From assembly GCF_016406105.1 (NCBI RefSeq), contig NZ_CP066308.1, positions 2,329,501 to 2,393,500 of the forward strand: a stretch of 64,000 nt of DNA. Reading direction: 5' to 3'. This stretch comes from Brevibacillus composti (GTDB taxonomy: Bacteria; Bacillota; Bacilli; Brevibacillales; Brevibacillaceae). The position numbers and the translations under genes were made by a program. The notes beneath the pieces are model-generated. The model was given only the letters and a program-made list of their open reading frames with translations, had not been told where the DNA came from and searched no databases. Below are positions 24,272 to 32,236 of this stretch, piece by piece (position 1 is the first letter of the stretch; every line of letters starts with the position of its first letter).

Positions 24272-25033
24272 CATGCCTTCCAGCGGACTGCTCGCGGAGG
24301 CATAGCGTTTTTTCGGGATGCGGCCGGCCAGAAAGCCCTTGCGCCCTGCCTCGACTCCCAGCTTCATCGCTTCGGCCATCAGCACCGGGTCATCGGCCTG
24401 TGCGACGGCGGTATTGAGCAAGACCCCGTCGGCGCCCAGCTCCAACGCCTTGGCGCAATCTGCCGGAGAGCCGATGCCGGCGTCGATAATGACAGGCACT
24501 TTGGCTTCCTCGATGATGAAGCGCAGATAGTTTTCATTGAGAATCCCTTGACCGGAACCGATCGGCGAGGCACCCGGCATGACCGCATGAACACCGACTT
24601 CTTGGAGACGGCGGGCGAGAATCGGGTCGTCATTGGTGTAGGTCAGCACGATAAAGCCTTCTTCGACCAATATGCGGGAGGCTTCCAGCGTACCGATCGG
24701 ATCGGGCAAGAGGGTCTTGGGATCGCCAATCACCTCCACCTTGATCATGTCGCACAGGCCGGAAGCTTTGGCCAGGCGGGCAATGCGCACTGCCTCTTCG
24801 GCCGTGTAGGCGCCCGCGGTATTGGGCAGCAATGTGAACTTTTTCAAGTCCAGCTGTTCCAGAAAATTCGGTTCATGCGGATTTTCCAGATTCAAGCGGC
24901 GAATCGCAAAGGTCAAAATCTCCGCTTCGGAGACCTCCACCGCTTTGCTTTGAATCTCCAGATCGGAGAATTTTCCCGTCCCGAGCAGCAAGCGGGAGCG
25001 AAATTCATATGGTCCGATTTTCCATGTGTCCAT
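24263..25033 (-). CDS. thiG: Thiazole synthase
   Basis: ThiG builds the thiazole phosphate ring of thiamine from deoxyxylulose phosphate, dehydroglycine and the sulphur carried by ThiS. It has 256 residues, matching the B. subtilis length, when the ATG at 25033 is used; that ATG is nine bases behind GGAGG, whereas an ATG three codons earlier touches the site. Family blocks are RLLLGTGKF at the start, [14 protein letters not shown], the Schiff-base lysine K98 in IKVEVIGD, and [21 protein letters not shown]. The thiS stop is five bases upstream. Confidence 0.95.
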   Translation of the reverse strand: MDTWKIGPYEFRSRLLLGTGKFSDLEIQSKAVEVSEAEILTFAIRRLNLENPHEPNFLEQLDLKKFTLLPNTAGAYTAEEAVRIARLAKASGLCDMIKVEVIGDPKTLLPDPIGTLEASRILVEEGFIVLTYTNDDPILARRLQEVGVHAVMPGASPIGSGQGILNENYLRFIIEEAKVPVIIDAGIGSPADCAKALELGADGVLLNTAVAQADDPVLMAEAMKLGVEAGRKGFLAGRIPKKRYASASSPLEGMIE

Positions 25034-25038
25034 CCTGA

Positions 25039-25242
25039 TCATCCTCCACCGACAAAATGTACAATCTCAATCCGGTCGCCCGCCGCAACAGGCGTCTCCT
25101 CGTAGCGGGTACGGTCGATAATCTCTCCGTTTCGCTCGACGATCACGATCTTTTCCTGCAATTGATAGGAAGCGAGGAGCTCGCGAATATTCGTGATCGC
25201 CGCGGCCAGCTCCACGCCCTTGCCGTTCAGTTGAACAAGCAT
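25039..25242 (-). CDS. thiS: Sulphur carrier protein ThiS
   Basis: This is a 67-residue ubiquitin-like carrier that holds sulphur as a C-terminal thiocarboxylate for ThiG. The tail is FVGGG, so it ends with the required diglycine. The body has the beta-grasp pattern and the typical [11 protein letters not shown] segment. The ATG has a weak GGAGGGGG site. It is the first gene of the thi operon and follows the riboswitch and two hairpins. The activating enzyme (thiF) and glycine oxidase (thiO) are not in the window. Confidence 0.92.
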   Translation of the reverse strand: MLVQLNGKGVELAAAITNIRELLASYQLQEKIVIVERNGEIIDRTRYEETPVAAGDRIEIVHFVGGG

Positions 25243-25283
25243 AATCCCCCTCCTTCTCTTCACAAATCCGTCATGCGGGGACG

Positions 25284-25331
25284 AAAAAAGGCTTCTCCTC
25301 CTGCGCCATGACGCAAACAGAAGGAAGAAGC
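25284..25331 (-). terminator. Second hairpin-T-run in the thiS leader
   Basis: The stem GGCTTCTTCC / GGAGGAGAAGCC (with small mismatches and an inner GCGTC-rich hairpin) is followed by TTTTTT on the minus strand. It lies between the first leader terminator and thiS. Confidence 0.6.
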
Positions 25332-25355
25332 CGTGTATACGGTACACCCGAGGCG

Positions 25356-25384
25356 GATAAAAAAAACCATCCGCCCCGGATGGT
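25356..25384 (-). terminator. Riboswitch terminator upstream of thiS
   Basis: The stem AACCATCC / GGATGGTT with a 5-nt loop is followed by eight T residues on the minus strand, about 80 bases after the TPP aptamer. It is the likely expression platform. Confidence 0.8.
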
Positions 25385-25462
25385 TTTGGTTGCTCATCTG
25401 CCTATGCCGAACGCCGGGCCCATGTACAGGCGCCGACAACGACGTGATCGCTGATAGCTGAT

Positions 25463-25550
25463 ACCTCTTCCTCCGCTGGCATGACCCAGGTCAGGTTCAA
25501 CGGTCAGTAACGCATTCGTTACAATCTCAGCCGATTTTGCCCGGCCCCCG
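25463..25550 (-). promoter_or_regulatory. TPP riboswitch (THI element)
   Basis: Read on the minus strand, the thi-box blocks are in order: CTGAGAT after a GC-rich arm, then ACTGACCGTTGAACCTGACC, then CTGGGTCATGCCAGCGGAGG. These match the conserved thiamine pyrophosphate aptamer. Binding of TPP should favour the downstream terminator and switch off thiSG, tenA and thiZXY. Confidence 0.93.
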
Positions 25551-25596
25551 TTTGGTATTGCGTGACACTATTCAATTCGCTTCCTACACTATCATG

Positions 25597-25983
25597 CTAT
25601 TGGCCGTTTGTAAAGGTTTCCTTGTACATTTGCTCCAGCTCCACCAGGCAGCGCTCCGCCCATCGGACGGTCTTGCGAAGTTTCTCCATTTCCCGCTCCA
25701 GAGCAGCCTTCGCGGATTCCTTGTAGTCGGGCAAAGCTCCGTTATAGCGGATGACGCTTTGCGCCGGCACCATGATTTTTTCCATGTACGAGAGCGCGGG
25801 TCTCTGGTGAAAGAGCGGGACATCAACTTCCAACGGATTGTGCAGATCTCCCTGTGTCGGATATTTGGTGACCGCCATGACTTTTACCAGCAGCTTTTCA
25901 CCGTGGTTCTCCAAGACCTCTGTCAGGTACTCGCCGGTCTTGTGACTTACCCGCACGATATCTCCCGGGTTCCAGGTCATCAT
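25597..25983 (-). CDS. kapB: KapB, kinase-associated sporulation phosphorelay protein
   Basis: In B. subtilis KapB is needed for KinB-driven phosphorylation of Spo0F at the start of sporulation. The 128-residue protein shows the family text: an SH3-like N-terminus (GDIVRVSHKTGEYLTEVLE), then KYPTQGDLHNPLEVDVPLF-type and LPDYKES segments, ending in a basic coiled-coil-like helix. The start is an ATG pair behind GGAGGG. No lipobox is visible, so the old name lipoprotein B does not fit this copy. It lies between the AlaX gene and the thi operon. Confidence 0.88.
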   Translation of the reverse strand: MMTWNPGDIVRVSHKTGEYLTEVLENHGEKLLVKVMAVTKYPTQGDLHNPLEVDVPLFHQRPALSYMEKIMVPAQSVIRYNGALPDYKESAKAALEREMEKLRKTVRWAERCLVELEQMYKETFTNGQ

Positions 25984-26036
25984 CTGTTCTTCCCTCCAGT
26001 GTCGTATTCATCCGTCGTCAGGGCAGCTACGCTGCG

Positions 26037-27251
26037 TCAGGCGTTTGCTCTGCTTACCAGCAGCTGGCGGGCGTGGGCGAGCAAATCTTCCGCAGGCAAT
26101 GTCGGCGCCCCACCGCCTTGAGCCATCGCCGCACTTCCTCCGCCTTTGCCATCGATGAGCGGCAGCGTCTCTTTCAGCAGTTGATTCATCTCCGCTTGGA
26201 CGGCTGTCCCTCTGGCAAAGACCAGCTGCAGCTTTTCTCCTGTCGTCGCCAGCAGCACGATGGCTTGCTCTTCGCGAGAAACGATCTGTCTCGCCAGTTG
26301 CTGCAGCTCCTGCATACTGCGTCCGGCAAACGAGGCCTGCATCAGCCATTCGCCGCCAGCCAAACGCTCCGCAGACTGGAGGGCGCGCTCAGCCTCGGCG
26401 GCGAGCAATTCCGCCTCTCTCTGCTGCAAGCTCTCCTTCAGCGATTCTTTCTCCGCGAGGACACGCTCCAGCACATCGGCCAGCTCTTGCTCGCTCGTTG
26501 CAAGCAATCCCGTTACTTTCTGCAGCAGCATTTGCTTGCGGGCGTGATCGGCCAGCGCTCTCCAGCCGCAGACGAACTGGACGCGGATATTGCCGCGATG
26601 ACGCTCCCAGCCGATGATCTTGATTGGCCCGACTTCTCCCGTCGAGCGCGGATGCGTGCCGCCGCATGGGTTGTAGTCAAAATCGGGGATGATTACCACC
26701 CGAACATTCTCCGTGACAGCAGGCGGTTTGGTGAGCGGCAGCGAAGCCAGCTCTTCCTCTGTGACAAATCGCGCCTCAATCTGCCGATTTTCCAGCACGA
26801 TTTGATTGGCCTGCCGCTCTACCTGTTCCGCCAGCTCAGCCGACAGGGAGTCGAGCTGCACATCGATCGTGACATGCTCCCGCCCCAGATGGAAGGCCAC
26901 CGTCTGGGCGTCCGCGATCTTGATAAAAGAAGCGGACAGGATATGTTGACCCGCATGCTGCTGCATCGCATCAAACCGTCGCTGCCAATCGATGCGGCCC
27001 GTGACCTTTCCGCTTCCGCCGGTGAGCGGACGATCCAGGCGATGCCGAATCTCCCCTGCTACTTCCTCCACATCGATCACGCGGCAATCTCCCAGCGTAC
27101 CCGTATCGCAGGGCTGCCCGCCTCCGGTGGGGTAAAAGGCGGTATGGTCCAGCACGACATACGCGGTGCCGTCCTCTTCGGTGCCGCACCGCAGTATGGC
27201 CGCTTCAAAGGTAGTCAGATACGCGTCCTGATAGTATAATCTGTCGTTCAT
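26037..27251 (-). CDS. AlaX-type alanyl-tRNA editing hydrolase with DHHA1 domain
   Basis: This is a trans-editing factor that should deacylate tRNA-Ala mischarged with serine or glycine. The 404-residue protein has the AlaRS-like editing core: FYPTGGGQP near the start, HAGQH in the middle and CGGTHPRSTGEVG for the metal site. A coiled coil and a C-terminal DHHA1 domain with a glycine-rich KGGGSAAMAQGG block follow, as in AlaX-L. AAGGAG precedes the ATG at good distance. It is divergent from the DUF2203 gene. Confidence 0.9.
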   Translation of the reverse strand: MNDRLYYQDAYLTTFEAAILRCGTEEDGTAYVVLDHTAFYPTGGGQPCDTGTLGDCRVIDVEEVAGEIRHRLDRPLTGGSGKVTGRIDWQRRFDAMQQHAGQHILSASFIKIADAQTVAFHLGREHVTIDVQLDSLSAELAEQVERQANQIVLENRQIEARFVTEEELASLPLTKPPAVTENVRVVIIPDFDYNPCGGTHPRSTGEVGPIKIIGWERHRGNIRVQFVCGWRALADHARKQMLLQKVTGLLATSEQELADVLERVLAEKESLKESLQQREAELLAAEAERALQSAERLAGGEWLMQASFAGRSMQELQQLARQIVSREEQAIVLLATTGEKLQLVFARGTAVQAEMNQLLKETLPLIDGKGGGSAAMAQGGGAPTLPAEDLLAHARQLLVSRANA

Positions 27252-27322
27252 TGTGTCTCCTTCCTCAGCATCGCCGCACCCGGCGCACCATTCTTCCATT
27301 TCCTCCCTCCCATGCTTCCCTG

Positions 27323-27328
27323 TATAAT
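27323..27328 (+). promoter_or_regulatory. Predicted -10 box for the DUF2203 gene
   Basis: A TATAAT hexamer lies 20 bases before the DUF2203 start. The matching -35 (TTTCCT, 18 bases upstream) is poor, so the call rests on the -10 only. Confidence 0.4.
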
Positions 27329-27348
27329 GGATAGTGGAGGTGTTAGGT

Positions 27349-27735
27349 ATGAGCAAAAAATATTTTACTATCGATGAAGCTGATCTCCTACTCCCGTATG
27401 TACGCGAAGAACTCTCCTTTTTGCAGGAGACCAAGCGCCGCTTTACCCGCATGTACCAGGAATTGCAGCAGATAAAAAAGCAGCAGCCATCCGATGAGCA
27501 CGCTATTTTTACCATGGAGTGCCAGCTGGAGTTTATGGAGCTGGAGGCACAAATGCATATCCGCCAGCTCATGGATAAAGGGATTCAGGTCAAAGATATC
27601 GACATCGGTCTGTTCGACTTCCCTGCGCTGATTGACGGCGAAGAGGTTCTCCTCTGCTGGAAGGCGGGAGAACCCCGGATCACGCACTATCACGGCCTGA
27701 CGGATGGCTTTTCCGGACGCAAGCCGCTGGAGTAG
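27349..27735 (+). CDS. DUF2203 family protein
   Basis: This is a 128-residue cytoplasmic protein of unknown function. It starts with the family text YFTIDEADLLLPYVREEL, has a long charged helix, and ends with IDIGLFDFPALIDGEEVLLCWKAGE-like sequence and a YHGL motif, all typical of DUF2203. The ATG at 27349 is eight bases behind GGAGG. A repeat array begins shortly after the stop. Confidence 0.88.
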   Translation: MSKKYFTIDEADLLLPYVREELSFLQETKRRFTRMYQELQQIKKQQPSDEHAIFTMECQLEFMELEAQMHIRQLMDKGIQVKDIDIGLFDFPALIDGEEVLLCWKAGEPRITHYHGLTDGFSGRKPLE

Positions 27736-27810
27736 GGGGGCCGGCCGGAGCGGCTGTCGCCCTCTGGTTATCGCTTGCTGCCTCCGTACTGGCCTGCGCC
27801 TCCGGTTCTG

Positions 27811-27946
27811 GCATGCTGCCTACGGTTCTGGCCAGCCGCCCTCGTTTCTAGCCTGCTGCCTCCGGTTCTGGCCAGTCGCCCTCGTTTCTAGCCCGCTGTC
27901 TCCGGTTCTGGCCAGCCGCCCCTCGTTTCTAGCCTGCTGCCTCGAC
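27811..27946. repeat. 40-bp degenerate tandem repeat, three full copies plus a part
   Basis: The unit (about 40 bp, core CCGGTTCTGGCCAG then CGCCCTCGTTTCTAGC) occurs at 27811-27850, 27851-27890 and 27891-27931; the last has one extra C. A partial fourth copy runs into the coding end of the small minus-strand gene, and a degenerate piece lies just before 27811. The array fills the space between two convergent genes. Confidence 0.85.
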
Positions 27947-28165
27947 GAGCTCGGCCATTTTGGCTTCGCGCGCGCTCCGTTCTTCAGCCGATGCCAGGTC
28001 GTATTTTTTCAACAGGTGAAACAGCTCGTTCAGCCGCTCTTGCGACTGCGGCTTCTCCAGCATGCTGCGCAGCCGCTCACCAAGCTGTGCTGGCAAATAA
28101 GGGGTCTGTTCCGCGAGTTTGCCGAGGACATCCTCCGTACTGTGATTCAGTCTGCACTCTCCCAT
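27929..28165 (-). CDS. Hypothetical helical protein (78 aa)
   Basis: This is a 78-residue acidic, leucine-rich, probably all-helical cytoplasmic protein. GGAGG and a closer GGGAG precede the ATG. It holds a repeated pattern of charged helices (LGERLRSMLEKPQSQERLN, then LLKKYDLASAEERSAREAK). No family is recognised. Its last codons (EAAG and stop) fall within the tandem repeat unit, so the 3' end appears to be the seed of that repeat. Confidence 0.6.
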   Translation of the reverse strand: MGECRLNHSTEDVLGKLAEQTPYLPAQLGERLRSMLEKPQSQERLNELFHLLKKYDLASAEERSAREAKMAELVEAAG

Positions 28166-28215
28166 GATCTCCCACCTCCTGCTTTTGCCACCATCATACC
28201 ATGTTCAGGCGCAGG

Positions 28216-28252
28216 AAAAAAAGCGTACAACCCTCTCGGAATGTACGCTTTT
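28216..28252 (-). terminator. Terminator of the SleL-like gene
   Basis: The stem AAAGCGTACA / TGTACGCTTT with a T run on the minus strand lies 18 bases past the stop at 28271. Confidence 0.85.
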
Positions 28253-28270
28253 CTTACGTATATCGGTGTT

Positions 28271-29554
28271 TCATCTGCGCTTCCTCACACGGAAGTTCTC
28301 CTCGATCAGCAGCCAGTTTTGTGGAAAAGGCAATCCCAGCTTCCAGTAGCTGACGCCGCGCAGCCCCAACTCTTTGACCAGATTAAATTTGGCCTGGATC
28401 GATCGGGCGTCTTCAAACCAGACGCGATGACGCCTCCCCCGGTCGTCCGTATACTCAAAAAACGGGGCCTGGGCCTCGCTGTCATACTGAATGGGCACCT
28501 GCCTCTGCTGCGCCAGCGCTGTCGCTGCCCGCGGACTGAGCGCGCGGGCCGTCGTTCCTGCTTCATAAGGCAGCGTCCAATCGTACCCGTACAGATTCTG
28601 CCCCATCATGATTTTGCTGGCCGGCATTTCCGTCAGCGCATACTGGAGCACACGCCGCACAGGACCGATCGGTGATACGGGCATCGGCGGTCCGCCGCTG
28701 TACCCCCACTCATAGGTCATGATCACGACAAAGTCGGCGATCTCCCCGATGGCTCGATAATCGTGGGCCGGATACCATTTTCCCGGCTGATCCGCTCTGG
28801 TCTTCGGAGCGACGGCCACGGACATCATCAGCCCGTTCGCCCTGGCCCGTTCGCGGGCACGGCGTAGGAAGCGGGCGTAAGCGTCGCGGTCTGTGGCCGG
28901 AAGCGCCTCCATGTCAAAGTGAATATCGCCAAAGCCCAGGCGCTGGGCCGTGCTGAAAATGTTGTCCAGCAGCCGATTTTGCACCGCCATGTCATTCAGC
29001 ACCAGACTGCCTAGCTCGGTACTGAACTGATTCCCCTCCAGGTTGGTAATGACCATCATCAGGACGACGTTGTTACTCTCGGCGATGGCTGGCAGATCGC
29101 CCAGCGGCGGCGGAGTAAGCGTCCCGTCCCGGTTGATCCGAAAGCTGAACGGCGCCAGATAGGTAAGCCGGGGGGCCGCGTTCCGCACATCTTCTTCCAG
29201 GGCGGGCGTCACCCTCGTCCGCGGTTCCGCGTAGGCGTTAAAATCGGCAGCGCGGCGCGGGCGAGGCGGGATGTACAGACGAAGCCCCACCTGAATCGGC
29301 CGATACAGGGATATGCGGTTGACCCGGGCCAGCTCTGCCGCGCTGATCCCAAAACGCTGCCCGATCATGTAAAGTGTATCCCCGGGCCTCACCCAGTAGT
29401 AGCTCCCGACAATGGGAATGACGAGCGCCTGTCCGACGACAAGGCGATCCGGCTCAGGGATCTGGTTCGCCTGGGCGATGGCGATGGCCGTGGTATTGTA
29501 TCGCTCGGCGATGGCGTTCAGGGTCTGGCCTCGCTCTACAACGTGGATTTGCAT
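28271..29554 (-). CDS. sleL: LysM-GH18 spore germination hydrolase (SleL/YaaH type)
   Basis: This is a 427-residue cortical fragment lytic enzyme, an N-acetylglucosaminidase acting on spore cortex muropeptides. Two LysM modules occupy about 1-46 and 52-97 (VVERGQTLNAIAERY; VRPGDTLYMIGQRF). The GH18 barrel follows, with the catalytic signature in FGDIHFDMEALP and a VVIMTYEWGY strand. There is no signal peptide, as is usual for SleL and YaaH, which are placed in the spore coat. The start ATG is that of the first LysM. The gene has its own terminator. Confidence 0.9.
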   Translation of the reverse strand: MQIHVVERGQTLNAIAERYNTTAIAIAQANQIPEPDRLVVGQALVIPIVGSYYWVRPGDTLYMIGQRFGISAAELARVNRISLYRPIQVGLRLYIPPRPRRAADFNAYAEPRTRVTPALEEDVRNAAPRLTYLAPFSFRINRDGTLTPPPLGDLPAIAESNNVVLMMVITNLEGNQFSTELGSLVLNDMAVQNRLLDNIFSTAQRLGFGDIHFDMEALPATDRDAYARFLRRARERARANGLMMSVAVAPKTRADQPGKWYPAHDYRAIGEIADFVVIMTYEWGYSGGPPMPVSPIGPVRRVLQYALTEMPASKIMMGQNLYGYDWTLPYEAGTTARALSPRAATALAQQRQVPIQYDSEAQAPFFEYTDDRGRRHRVWFEDARSIQAKFNLVKELGLRGVSYWKLGLPFPQNWLLIEENFRVRKRR

Positions 29555-29620
29555 GCTTCTCCTCCTTCGCGTTTTGTCTCTCTCTCAGGTGTATTCAACG
29601 CGAAGGAAATAGGTGTATGT

Positions 29621-29935
29621 CTAGAAGAAGCTTTTCAGTTGCTGGTAGAGAAAGTCGACCGAATGAAGAGCGAAATGTTTTTCGGCGATAACGCCGCGCT
29701 CCACGAGATACAGTCCGGGTACGCTGGTCACTTGCCATTTTTCAGCAAGCTCTGGCATGGCATTGATATTCACCTGATACAAAGGCAGTCCGGGGAGCAT
29801 CTGTTCGACGATCTCCAGCATCCTGGCCGCGAGCTTGCATGTACCGCACAGGGGCGTATAGATAAAGACAGCTGCTTTGCCGCTGCTGGCGGGGTCGAGT
29901 ATATTTGCGATCGAGGTTCTGCTCAATTCTTCCAC
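29621..29935 (-). CDS. Thioredoxin-like protein
   Basis: This is a 104-residue protein of the thioredoxin fold. The redox motif is CGTC at 30-33, rather than the CGPC of housekeeping thioredoxin, and the cis-proline follows in TSVPGL. There is no signal peptide or TM segment, so it is cytoplasmic. It resembles the YtpP/YdbP group of Bacillales. The partner is unknown. Confidence 0.85.
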   Translation of the reverse strand: MEELSRTSIANILDPASSGKAAVFIYTPLCGTCKLAARMLEIVEQMLPGLPLYQVNINAMPELAEKWQVTSVPGLYLVERGVIAEKHFALHSVDFLYQQLKSFF

Positions 29936-29986
29936 CTGTCATACTCCGTTTCTCTGCGAGTCGTCTATCCGTACCTCGCTAGCGTA

Positions 29987-30427
29987 TCAGAACTTGCCTT
30001 GGATACGGAAGACCATCTCGGCAAAAAGAGCCGCAAAGAGAAAAGTGCCGGTGTAGACGACAAGCGAGACGACCACAATCCGCCAGCTGAGCCGCTTGAA
30101 GCTCTCGATGTCTTTTCCCAGCGATAAACCGGCATAGGCGAGAATCGGCGTCGCCAAAGCCATGAAGTTTAATTTGCCGGTGACCTCGGCGAGCCAGGCG
30201 TTCCCGGGAAAAATCGGACTCGTCACGATCAGGGCGACCAGCGATATCCAGACGACCGCCGGACTTTTAAACGGCAGGATCGCCGCAATTCCCCAGCCGG
30301 CCAGCGTAATGGCAATAATGACGATGATGCCGGGAAGTGCCTCGATAGGGGAAACCTTGAAACCGATCCAGTTGCCGATGACCGCGATCAATCCGATGAG
30401 CGAGATAATGAGCAGTCTGTCTTTCAT
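29987..30427 (-). CDS. Small membrane protein partnered with DUF3100
   Basis: This is a 146-residue hydrophobic protein with about four TM segments and only short loops. The ATG overlaps the stop of the DUF3100 gene by four bases, so the two should be made together. The sequence (a glycine-rich GWGIAAILPFKSP region and LAYAGLSLGKDIESFKR) looks like one half of a secondary transporter whose other part is the DUF3100 protein. Function is unknown. Confidence 0.7.
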   Translation of the reverse strand: MKDRLLIISLIGLIAVIGNWIGFKVSPIEALPGIIVIIAITLAGWGIAAILPFKSPAVVWISLVALIVTSPIFPGNAWLAEVTGKLNFMALATPILAYAGLSLGKDIESFKRLSWRIVVVSLVVYTGTFLFAALFAEMVFRIQGKF

Positions 30428-31245
30428 GCGCTTCTCTCCTCCTCTTTTGCCGCAGGCGGATTTTTCCCGATGATCGGCGCGAGCCATTTATACAGCTTGA
30501 CGGTGACAGGCAGGGAGAAAAAGATGCAGATGTACGTGCCCAGTATCGTCGTCAGCAGGTTGGCCGCACCGGCAAAGACCGCGATATCCTTCTCGTAGTC
30601 GGGGAAAACGACGGCGAGCGCCCCGGAAGCGGCTGCCATCATGCTGCCTGAGCCGACGCCTGCTCCCATCGCCAAGGAGATCGGATGCAAAAAGCCCATG
30701 CTCCCGAGAAAACCGGCCAAGAGCGCCAGGTATATCGCCCCGAACAGCGTTCCGCATACATAGACCCCCAGCGCTCCTCTGCCTTCGGGTGAGTCAGCGC
30801 CGTATTTCTCGGAGATGATCGCCAGGTTCGGCTCCCGGTCGATCGAAAACGTCGCCCCGATCGATTCTCTGCCCATGCCCAGCCATAGAGCGATAGGCAA
30901 GCCCAGAATGATCGTGCCGATAAAATGGCCGACCTCTTGAAAGGCGAGCGACCAGCCGGCGTCAAAGATTTTCAGCAGAGAAGGACCCAGCATCGTCCCC
31001 AGCTTGGCGACGAACAGCATAAACGCTATGCCCAAAATCGTAGCCGCTTTTTTCATCTGGCCTTCGGTCAGCCAGCGAAATGACGGCCAGCTGATGACAC
31101 CCCCGAGTATCAAGACGTACAGCATGGGGAAGAGGGCCAGAACGCCAAAACCCAAATCGATCTTCCGGGACCCGATCAGCTCCCCGACGATCACCAGCAG
31201 CAGGACGATGCCATGCAGCTTCCAATCGCGCACACTCTCTCTCAT
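30424..31245 (-). CDS. DUF3100 family membrane protein, putative transporter
   Basis: This is a 273-residue polytopic protein with about eight TM segments. It starts at the ATG (31245) eight bases behind GAGG. The C-terminal half has a glycine/alanine/serine-rich TM stretch (MGAGVGSGSMMAAASGA), a feature seen in re-entrant regions of ion-coupled transporters. It is identified as DUF3100 from overall pattern. With its overlapping partner it may import the substrate of the dehydrogenases encoded just upstream (inference). Confidence 0.7.
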   Translation of the reverse strand: MRESVRDWKLHGIVLLLVIVGELIGSRKIDLGFGVLALFPMLYVLILGGVISWPSFRWLTEGQMKKAATILGIAFMLFVAKLGTMLGPSLLKIFDAGWSLAFQEVGHFIGTIILGLPIALWLGMGRESIGATFSIDREPNLAIISEKYGADSPEGRGALGVYVCGTLFGAIYLALLAGFLGSMGFLHPISLAMGAGVGSGSMMAAASGALAVVFPDYEKDIAVFAGAANLLTTILGTYICIFFSLPVTVKLYKWLAPIIGKNPPAAKEEERSA

Positions 31246-31296
31246 TGCGATCACCTCGAACTGTTAGTGGTAGAACTGGCAAATCCCTGGAAACGG

Positions 31297-31324
31297 GAAA
31301 AGCGTGTTCCCCGGGGGAAACACG
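31297..31324 (-). terminator. Terminator-like hairpin between the dehydrogenase and DUF3100 genes
   Basis: The stem CGTGTTTCCCC / GGGGAACACG (31303-31324, one mismatch) with CTTTT after it on the minus strand. The T run is short, so partial read-through into the DUF3100 pair is possible. Confidence 0.6.
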
Positions 31325-31331
31325 AACCCGA

Positions 31332-32222
31332 TTAACGCGCGATGCTGTCTTGTCCCAGTTGTTCGATGACCGTGCATACTGCCGAAGAATCCCACCTCCC
31401 TTTCCCCTGTGCCTTGGCAGCCTCGTACAGCTGCAACACCGTAGAACCAACCATGGACGGCACCTGGTGTTTGCGGGCGGTATTTTCGTACAGCTGCAAG
31501 TCCTTGTGCATATGATCAAGCGAAAAGATGGTTTCGCTGTACGTCCCGTACAAAATATTGGGGCCAAAGATGGCCAGGACGCGATTGTGGGCGGATCCTC
31601 TGTCGATTACGGAGGCTACCTTTTGCGGATCGACTCCCGCTTTGCGCGCGACCAGGAGCGCCTCCCCCAATGCGGCGGTGATGCTGGCGACGACCGAATT
31701 ATGGCACAGCTTGGCTACCTGCCCCGCGCCCGCGTCGCCGATGTGGATGATCTCCTTGCCGATGGCTTTCAGAAACGGCATCGCTGCTTCTAGCTGCTCG
31801 GACTCCCCGCCGACCATGATCGTGAGCGTGCCGGCCTCTGCTCCTGCCGGTCCGCCGCTTACGGGACAGTCAAAAAATTGAAAGCCGCGCGCTTTGGCCT
31901 CTTCGAACAGTTTGCGGGCTGTATTCGGATCGATTGTGCTGGTGTCAAACACCATGCTTCCTGGCTGCAGGGTCGCAAACAAACCGCGATCCCCCAGCAT
32001 GACCTCCCGGACGGTTTCCGGTCCAGGCAGAGACGTAAATACGATTTGCGCCTTCTCACCCACCTCGGCCGGGGATGATACCGTCTCGGCTCCCCGCTCT
32101 CTCGCCCATTCCATCGCTCCCGGAAACGCATCGTGCGCATAGACCCGGTATCCTTTTTGCAGCAGATTGGCGATCATTCCTTTGCCCATGACCCCGATCC
32201 CGATAAAACCGACATTCTTCAT
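31332..32222 (-). CDS. Beta-hydroxyacid dehydrogenase (3-hydroxyisobutyrate / tartronate semialdehyde reductase family)
   Basis: This 296-residue NAD(P)-dependent oxidoreductase has the Rossmann loop GFIGIGVMGKGM near residue 6, the substrate motif DCPVSGGPAGAEAGTL in the middle and the catalytic lysine K171 in GQVAKLCHN. The ATG at 32222 lies eight bases behind GGAGG. The family includes 3-hydroxyisobutyrate dehydrogenase, tartronate semialdehyde reductase and others; the exact substrate is not visible. An aldehyde dehydrogenase gene is 14 bases upstream, suggesting one catabolic pathway. Confidence 0.88.
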   Translation of the reverse strand: MKNVGFIGIGVMGKGMIANLLQKGYRVYAHDAFPGAMEWARERGAETVSSPAEVGEKAQIVFTSLPGPETVREVMLGDRGLFATLQPGSMVFDTSTIDPNTARKLFEEAKARGFQFFDCPVSGGPAGAEAGTLTIMVGGESEQLEAAMPFLKAIGKEIIHIGDAGAGQVAKLCHNSVVASITAALGEALLVARKAGVDPQKVASVIDRGSAHNRVLAIFGPNILYGTYSETIFSLDHMHKDLQLYENTARKHQVPSMVGSTVLQLYEAAKAQGKGRWDSSAVCTVIEQLGQDSIAR

Positions 32223-32236
32223 GAACTGCACCTCCC

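Noticed and set aside
27811-27946. CRISPR array
   Set aside because: The copies abut with no unique spacers and no cas genes are near; it is a simple tandem repeat.
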